Shown piece by piece: positions 23,901 through 32,900 of a stretch of DNA of 64,000 nucleotides. Source of the stretch: Clytia hemisphaerica. Its lineage: Eukaryota > Cnidaria > Hydrozoa > Leptothecata > Clytiidae. Each line of letters begins with the position of its first letter. Positions within the stretch are counted from its first letter, which is position 1. The stretch covers positions 362,735-426,734 of the forward strand of contig CACVBU010001035.1 in assembly GCA_902728285.1 (NCBI GenBank). Reading direction: 5' to 3'. The position numbers and the translations under genes are program-made. Under the pieces are notes generated by a model, which did not search any database, had not been told where the DNA came from, and worked only from the letters and a program-made list of their open reading frames with translations.

Positions 23901-26900
23901 ACGTCGTGAACGTTAGATAAACGTTGAAACAACGTTGTGTGCCAGCTGGGACGCTACTTGTGCCCTACTTGGTCAACCTTCTGGGAATTAAATTGGGCGA
24001 TTTCAAAGGGATATTAATAGCTTGATTATCATTATAAAATGTAACTCATTCTTTGAAATAAAATCTACAACACACTGCATTGCGTGAAGATTGTGCCTGC
24101 ATAAAATACCGTGTAGCAATTGTAAGTTAGTTCTTTATTTTGAATTTTCTTGACACTTTGTGATTCTATTTATTTCATTGTAACCCAGGAGGCACTCAAG
24201 GTAAACGACCTGCAATACCTGTGGCCCTCAAGAAGCCCCTTTTCCAAGCTTCCCAAAGCACACTGTAAGGATCGAGAGACCTAAAAAAGGCCTAAAAAAC
24301 AAAGGCCTAATTTTGGGCCGCACGCACGGTCGTTTTTAAATCGAGTGCCAACACCCCCAGGGACTGTAACTCACTCTTTGTCATCAATGTGATCTAGGAA
24401 ATCTTCTTCTTCATTTTCACTTTCAGAAGAATCCACCATTTCTTCGTAATCTTCCTCACTCTCTTCTTCATCTTTCGTCCCAGGCCTCCTCTTCTGTTGA
24501 GCGAGCGTCATCTTTTCCGCGTGCATATAACGACGTGAATGTGACGTCAAGATACCGTGGTTCCTAATGGCTGAACAACGTTCGGCCATTGTAATTGCAG
24601 TCATTAAACGTGTTCGACGCTCTGATTTACTCGAACCAGGAAGTCTAAAAGAGAAGGAAATTATTCTGATGAAAATGATTCTTTGTTAATTCTTTTTTCT
24701 AAATAGCTCCGTAAGAGGGTGAGAGGACAATTTTTCCCGGACAATTTTCCCCAGGGGGGGGGGGCATTTTTACCGGGGAGGGCAATTGCCCTAGAATCCC
24801 GTAAAAGAACATGCCCAGGTTGGCACACTGCATCTTTTTTCGTCCCGATTTAGAATGAATATCAAATGAGCTTTCGAGCGCTGATTTAGTAAAGCAGAAC
24901 ATTTTCACCAAAATCAACATTTGTCAATCATAATGAAATCTTTGATGAAAAAATTTGTTAATCCAGGCTAAATTTAAGGTATACCTTGGAACCCATCTAT
25001 TTCCAACTTGTCTTTTGCTAGATGAAGTTCTTTTGTTTTGTTTTGAAAATATTTCTTCTTCTTCGTTGACTGTTTCATCTTCAAGTGGTCCCTCGTTCAG
25101 AATGACTTTTGGCGCGCTCTCCAATCTGCCAGAACAGTTGGAGTCATTACACGTTTTTTATAAGAACAAACTATATAAAAACATAAGGCTTTGGTGGCCG
25201 AAATGCTAAGAACAAGTTATGACCATTTTAAGGTTTTGCTGACTCTAAAATGGCCATATTTCTTTGGAAAATGGGCAAAAATATTCACAAAATTGAGAAA
25301 ATAAGAACATCATGTTAAGAAAATTTTAAACTTAAAACTTAAAAAGTTAAGAACATTCGAAGGCTTCAAAAAATTTGGATGTTTTTACAAAAAACAACGT
25401 CATAACAGAGTTTTGTGTGAAAGAGAGAACAAAAAGCATAAAGGCCCAGCGACATAGCAATAGTCGAATGTGTACACTTTGTACCAGAAAGCACCAAAAT
25501 CAAATTGAAATAATTTAACTAAATAATTTAAGGAGTGATGGCCAAGTGGTCTAGGGCGTCAATGTCTCAAACCAGGGGTTCGTTAAATTATTTAGTTCAA
25601 TTAGTATCCCCGCTACTTCCAATGTTCCGTTCAGTTCATAGATAGCCGAGCCGGCTGACCGTGGACCCCGTAAAAACAATCGAAATACTGTCTAAAAGTC
25701 CTACATTACGAGAGCGGTCAATGTAAAATCTCGTACAGTAAAGATTACATCATTAAGAGCATAATTATGCTAATTATGCTTTTGTTTCGGGCTCCAACCC
25801 TGACCCTAACTGGGAAGATCGATATTGTTATAAAAAAAGTTTCTTATAAGTTACTTCTACATTCCCAATGTGGAAAGAATATTGGGCCATCCACGTAAAA
25901 AATCGACTCTATCTATCCATCTAATTGACAAAGCGCTGCTACTTTGGGCCTGCAGGACTATGTGCTTAATAAAACGCCCGATGCTTGGCCAATTATCAAG
26001 TATTGAAGATAGAAATCAAAATGGCATTTATTTATCTGCAAACATACGTTTCGTCCTTCCAGGAGCACGTGCGGGTGTCCTCGGAGTCCTGGAACAGTGT
26101 TTTATTTATTGAAAATTTACCTGATCACAAAAATGTCTTGTTGTTGAAATTCTTGCCAAGTATTTTCTAACCTACTAAGTGCTTGTTCCTGAAGAAAAAA
26201 ACAACAGATTTTGCGGTTGCTATATGGATTATGGGTAATAATGACTGATTGCACCAAAATTTTAGACCAACAGAAAGTCTTTATCAGAGTGCGATGGTCC
26301 TGATTATCCATGATTCTTTTCAACTGTGAATGGTAAAATGGTCTATATTAATTTTATTATAGAATTTAAACGTCAATTTCTATAATGTTTTTAGTTTACC
26401 TGCAAACCATTAAATGTTTCCAATAGAAACTCTGTTGATATAATCTCCGTTTTCTTCAATTTACGGTAGATTCTCGAGGTTTCCAGCGATGAAATTTCTA
26501 GACCAGAACATGTAAAGATTTTTAGGCTCGAAAAATATGCAAACCTCAAATAAAAGAAATATTCGTATTACAATAAGAATATTTAAGCCTGAAAATTTCA
26601 AAAATTTAAGAAAACTTTACAACCCTGTCCATTTATGGATTCTTTATACAACTTATAAATTACGTAAATTCTACAACCCTGTCTGTACAACTCTCTTTGA
26701 TTGTGTCTCAAAACAATCTTTTCTAGTAAATGCATCATTATTTCATGCCGGGGGAGCATCTAGGCAAGTGAAGGGTAATATAAGGGTATATGCCCCTAAG
26801 GATGCCTTTTTTGAACAAGGCAGTCCCTGTAAGGGTTTGAAATAAAATTTCAGTCCGACTAGTGGTCGGGAAAGAATAAAACTTTCACTTTTTGCCCTTA

Positions 26901-29900
26901 GAAAGATCGAAGTTTGTGGTTAAATAAGTCCCAATAAGGATCGTAAAATTCAAAAAAAAATTCGTTTTTACCCCTACTTTTTAGTCCCGCTGAGGGTCCG
27001 AAGGTCGGAAGTCAGGCGGCACATACCCGTCAGCTCGCAACCCTAGTACGGGGGTACTATCGGGACTCTGTGGCACTTTTGTCTAAAAGAACCCTATTTA
27101 ATTATAATGCAACCAGAGAAGTTAATTTGTAAAGTATTATCTGTTTTTAGATCAAATACTAAATTACGGTATAAAAGATATGTTGCTTGTTTAACCTTTT
27201 AAGTGCCAATGTCGTATATATCAGACATGGGCTATGTATGAGGGCGAAGCCCTCCTGTACTGCCCAGTTTGAGTTAGCAATCGTCATTTTTGGTCAAACT
27301 CGTAGGAATTGGATTGGGCTCCATGGTCAAGCAAAAAAAAATCAAAAGTGAGTTTTTTCAGCGACATTTTAAGCTAAAAAGTCAAAAAGAAGGCAAAAAT
27401 TTGACAAAAATCCACTTTTTTAAGATTTTTACTGTTTTTTGACCATTTTTGGCCAAGAACCTCCAAATTTTGTCCTGATTTACTTGATTCTGTCTTCCAG
27501 CGAATTAATTTGAAGTTTTACCACTGGGCACCTTTCTATCATTCAGGCAGGTCCGCGCAGCGGGCTATAAACGAGCTTCTAACTCCTTCTAGATCTGGAG
27601 ATATAAGCCTTTAAAGTTTTAACTAGCAATTTTCTTTAAAAAACTTAGAAAAAATGACCGTAGGACTTAAAGGTTTGAAAGGATTGAAATATATGAAGTC
27701 AAATCATTATTCACCTGAGTTTTGATGACAATACTTCTGATAGAATTTCCAGGTGTCACAAAGCTTCAATAGTCGATCTTTGAAAAGCTCTGTATTTTGG
27801 ACGAGTTCTTTCAAGGCCAAAATGAATTCAACACTCCAGCATTCAGATGGACGAAACCTTGAATTCAAAAAAATGTAATTGGAGAACATATTGAAACAAT
27901 ATACCTTATCGGGGAAAAAAGTGTCAGAGTTTTATATTTAGTAGGAGTTTTTTTTCGGTGGGGAAAATTTCGTCACCTAGAGGCATTTTCGTCACTTTCC
28001 CACGACCAAAATTTCAAATTCATCACTTTTCCCTGACGAAATTTACAATTTAGCCACTTTAACCCAACTAAATTGTCCAAATGAAAAGATCTTGTAATTC
28101 GACGTTTAAAGCACTAATTTTGGTTAATAAAGGTGTAAATAATTTAGATTTTAATTTTGATTGGGATTTAAAAAATCGGTTAAATGTCTTGGTCGGGTGA
28201 TAAAATATCGGTGATAAAATATCGGTGATAAAATATCGGGGAAAAAATTCGTCGGGGGAAAATTTCGTCACCCGTCACCCCATCAAAATTTTCGTCACTT
28301 TCCCCCGACATTTTTTCCCCGATAAGGTATTTTCGTTATACAAAAGAATACCTGTGTTTAGTGCCCGTTCGAAAAATAATTAGTAGAAAAATCGTTTCTA
28401 ACCTCGCCTACTGGATAAAACCTTGCTCCATTCCACTAAAATATTCTTACTTTCCTATCCATGATTTGAAGGGGAAGCCGCAATCTTTTTCGCATTCTAA
28501 TGCCTTCTTCAACGAAATCCTAAAAAAGAAACAAATAGCGAATAGATGATATCGGCTTTCCGAATTCTCCCCGAATGATTACCCATGATGCATTGCGCAA
28601 AAAAATTCACGGAAAGTCGATATCGTCCGTGAATTTGCATCATGGGTAATCATTCGGGGAGAATTCGGAAAGCCGATATCGTCTATTATTAATACTTAGT
28701 GCAAATAGATCCAAATTCAACATAAATGACCAATACCATCGGAAGAAAGAGCACGAAGGGAAATTCTGAGCAAAAAGAATGTATCATAACATGTCCCTTG
28801 AGTTTCAACGTGTTGCTTTGGGGTGAACAACCTAGACTATGCTATAGTCTAGGATAAATCACGAACTAGTAATAAACCCAAAGCCGAAGAAAGTTTGCAA
28901 ACGTTTTTTTTTCCTGAAAAGAGTTTGCTGTTTCGCTAAAACAACCTTGTATGTCAGCTGGGTTACTATATAGAACGAGATAGATGTATTACGTTACTCA
29001 ATTCTTTGAGCACTCTATAGACTCTGTTGAGGAGAAAGCTACGCTTCTCCGTTCACCGCAAGCGATTATGCGAAGCTCAACACTTAGTGTTTTGAGCACA
29101 TTGGTGACAACAGCAGTCTATGCTCGCTCAACCGAGCCGCACTGATGAGTCCTGGGAATGACGAAACACGTGTCTGCGGATGGATGAAAAAAGCGAGATA
29201 GAGAAATGAGATAAAGAAACCTTTGAGATGAAGCGGGACTTTGTTGTTCGATTTCCAATCTTTCATTCGGTATATCTTCAATTTCAAAGTTGTGTTTGAT
29301 AACGTCGTTGCGTTCTTCTTCAGGGAGAACTGATAACGATTGAACCAGATTGAATTCCGCGAAGAACCATTTATGATCTAATTGTTTTCTCTTTGGCGTA
29401 GAAAAAGGTCTGAAATGGGGACAAACAAAGGCTGTTGAAAGTTATTTCCCATGTAAATCTATTTTTATTCCCAGCTGGCACACAACGTTGTTTCAACATT
29501 CATCTAGCGTTATATGGATGTTGTGAACGTTAGTCATTTGTGATGTTGTTTTGAGGGGCGTCGTAATCTATTTAGACTACCTTTGCCCATGTTGTGAACG
29601 TTAGATAAACGTTGAAACAAACGATGTGTGTCAGCTGGGTTGCTATCAATAAAGCGATTCTAATCATCATCATCTTCGATTTATAACTATAACAAATAGT
29701 CAAAGAATTTAAAACCTGCAGATAGTTTAACCGGAGGGCTTCGTTTGAAAGACGACCGTTTGTGCGGCCCAAATTTAGGCTTTTCAAATCGAACCCTTAC
29801 AGCGCAATTTTCTGAAACTTTTTGTCCATTGTAAGGCAAAAAATGATTTTCCAGACAAAATTTTCAGATTTTCCAACAAAGTTTTGTTCAAATAACTTCG

Positions 29901-32900
29901 TTTTGTTCACATCTTACACCCTTAGAGTTTGCTTTTTCTCATCCTTGCTCACTTCCACTCTTACAGTGCAACTTTGTGAAGCCCAAGAAACTTACCCTTT
30001 AAGAGCCGCAGGTCGGTCACCTCAAGTGCCCTCCCCCGAATGGTTTATCATCACATCATAAAACGAAAACCTAAAGAATATCTCCTGTTCGTTAAAGAGA
30101 CTGGTTGGTATAAAAAGAGCTCGGTATTAGGTAAGCCTGGAAGGATAGGTATTTTGTTTACACAAACCGTTTAGTGACTTGCAAATGTAAAGTGAATCTT
30201 TTGAGCCAATAGTTTTGTATTCTTTCCATGATATCGTGTTGTGTTTGAGCGAAATATTCTCCAAAGGCTTCTGTATTTTCTTTGCTTGTCAAATTTAGAA
30301 AGATCTGAAAGAATGAAATACTGCTGAACACATCTATCAACCCTTAGTGGTGCGGTCAGCTTTTGAGTAGTTAAATTTCAAGGAAGATTTTTACTCGGCG
30401 CACGGCATTTTTAAGCTACAACTAAATCAAACTATGTAAATTTCCGCCAAAACTATTCCAAGTCTATTCGGTGGAGTGCAAACTATTTAGCATTCGAATA
30501 GCTTGACTATATTGTTGTTACTTTATCGCTTCGATACAAAGATATCTTATATCTTTCCAAAAAACACTCCCGCACTTGTGTTTTTGATACTGTCGTCGTT
30601 ACCAGTCTCCTCAAAAGCTGACTGCGCCGATAAGGTTTAAATGTTTATAGGTGTATTAAAACATTTGAAGCTGTAATCATATATGTTAGGTTTACAATAA
30701 AAAGTTAGCTAACTCTTGTTAACTCAGATTAGACCTCTTATGCGACGGACGCCATAGCTCAAAAAACAAAACCTAGGCTGTGATTGCTAAACATAAGATC
30801 AAATCAAAGATGAAAACATGGAAACTGTTTTATGGACCAGCCTTGGCAAAAAAAAAATCAAGAATCAAAAGAATATACTTTTGCATCTTCTGTGAGATAG
30901 GAAGCAAAGTGTTCTTGCATGTATCTAAAGAAAACGAAAACGAAAAGATCCTTTTTAATAGATCTTATCGGAGTTTTTGATTTGTCTAAAAAAGCGATGC
31001 ATTGTGGGATTGTTTCGAGTGTATTACAATAGAAATCTCTTAGAAATTCCTCGAGAGATTTCTACTGTAATACACTCGAAACAATCCCACAATGCATCGC
31101 TTTTTTAGAAAAATTTAAAACTCCGATAAGGTCTATTCTGAACTTCTATCACGTTATGATACAATAAGTTAAGATGGTGTGTTGCAGTCAACTCTCCCTA
31201 ATTCGAACTTCTGTAATTCGAATCTTGCTGTAAAAGACGATATCGGCTTTCCGAATTCTCCCCGAATGATTACCCATGATGCATTGCGCAAAAAAATTCA
31301 CGGACGATATTGACTTTCCGTGAATTTTTTGCGCAATGCATCATGGGTAATCATTCGGGGAGAATTCGAAAAGCCGATATCGTCTATTTAACGAAAATTT
31401 TGGTCTCCTCAGCCGGAAGTTAGTTTAAAAGAGAAGAGATAAGAGAAGAGAAGCTGACCCTCCGATATCATCGGACCGGGCCCTATCCCGGGATAGTCTC
31501 CTACCCCTAGATAGGGAAATCACAGCGCTTTCCAGAAATTGTACTCAGTGCTCGCGACACATCAGAGCCGTGCTGTATCGTTGATGGTACTCGCACATTA
31601 CGGGAGAACCTTGCGTTCTCGCAGGTACTGAACTTTTTTTTCTTATTCGAAGAAAACTTATGAAGATCAAATTAGAGAGAGAGGTAATGTACTTTCAACC
31701 CTCCGAGCCCAAGATCTGACATCAATAAAAAATAGTAGATTTTAGGCTCTTTTAGATTTTAATATGCAGGTTTACGTTGGTAAAAATAAAATCATTATCT
31801 CGTTTGTATCTGCCGCACGGTAAAAAACAGATACCCAAAATGATGGCCATAAAATTTTGAATAAAAGAGGAATTCCCTCAAGATTTTGATTAAAACCGCA
31901 AGTGAATTTTGAGGGCTTTAAAGTAGTTTTAGAAAATATAGGTTAAATTCTGAGTCTTAACATATGCTTTCGGACCTTATGATCTCAGGATGATAGTAGT
32001 ACTGCTGGTATCTGAAAAGTTCTACTTGAAAACCGGTTATTGCTACACAGGTAGAAGACTTCAAATCCATACTTAACAATTTGATTGCGTTTGATTTTTG
32101 ATGTTGGGGAAATATCTTGATCAAAATATTCTTCCACCAAAAACCATAACTCCAGTAGATGTTCGGATGTTTCAACTGATCTCAAAAAATCCAAAAATTC
32201 CACTCGTCTCTTTTCCTAAAAAGATAAAAAACGTTTGCTTCATACTATACCGTGAGATCGGGTAACTTGCATCAGCGGAGGCTAACATGCATAGCCCTTA
32301 AATGAATGACCTGGCTGGTCATTAAAATACAAAGTTAAATTCTCTGCTCTCAGGTTGTACTGTACCATAGAATTTCTAGCACTTTAGCAGCTTTGATTCA
32401 TCTAAAAATGGAAACTAGATAACATTTCTTTCATGGTACAAAAAACTGCCTTTGCTTACGTCCAGCCGTCTAGATGGAGAACCGATTTTTCAGCCTAGAC
32501 TAACATGATGATAATTCAGAAAACTCACTTCGTCAAAATGAATTATTTGCGAATCTTCTTCATTTGCTTCACTTTTATCTTGTTTTTCATCATCATTATA
32601 AAATTCTAAAACACTGCTCGTTCTTCCATCATTGCTGTCACGTGATCTCTCTACTACGTTTTCGCCGTGAAGTTTGTTGTTTTTTGTAATCAATGGAAGA
32701 CTTTGTGCTCGATTGATCGAAGTTTCAATTTGTGGGAACGAGGTTCGTGTTGTTGTCGAAGAGTGATACCGTTTCGGATGATTTAGATTTTTTTCCACTG
32801 GTGAATTTCTTTTACACGAATTTTGAGAAAGTTTCGGTCGAAGATGATTAAAGAATTTGTACAATCGAAAATAATGACTGTTGAGGAAATACGGTAGACG

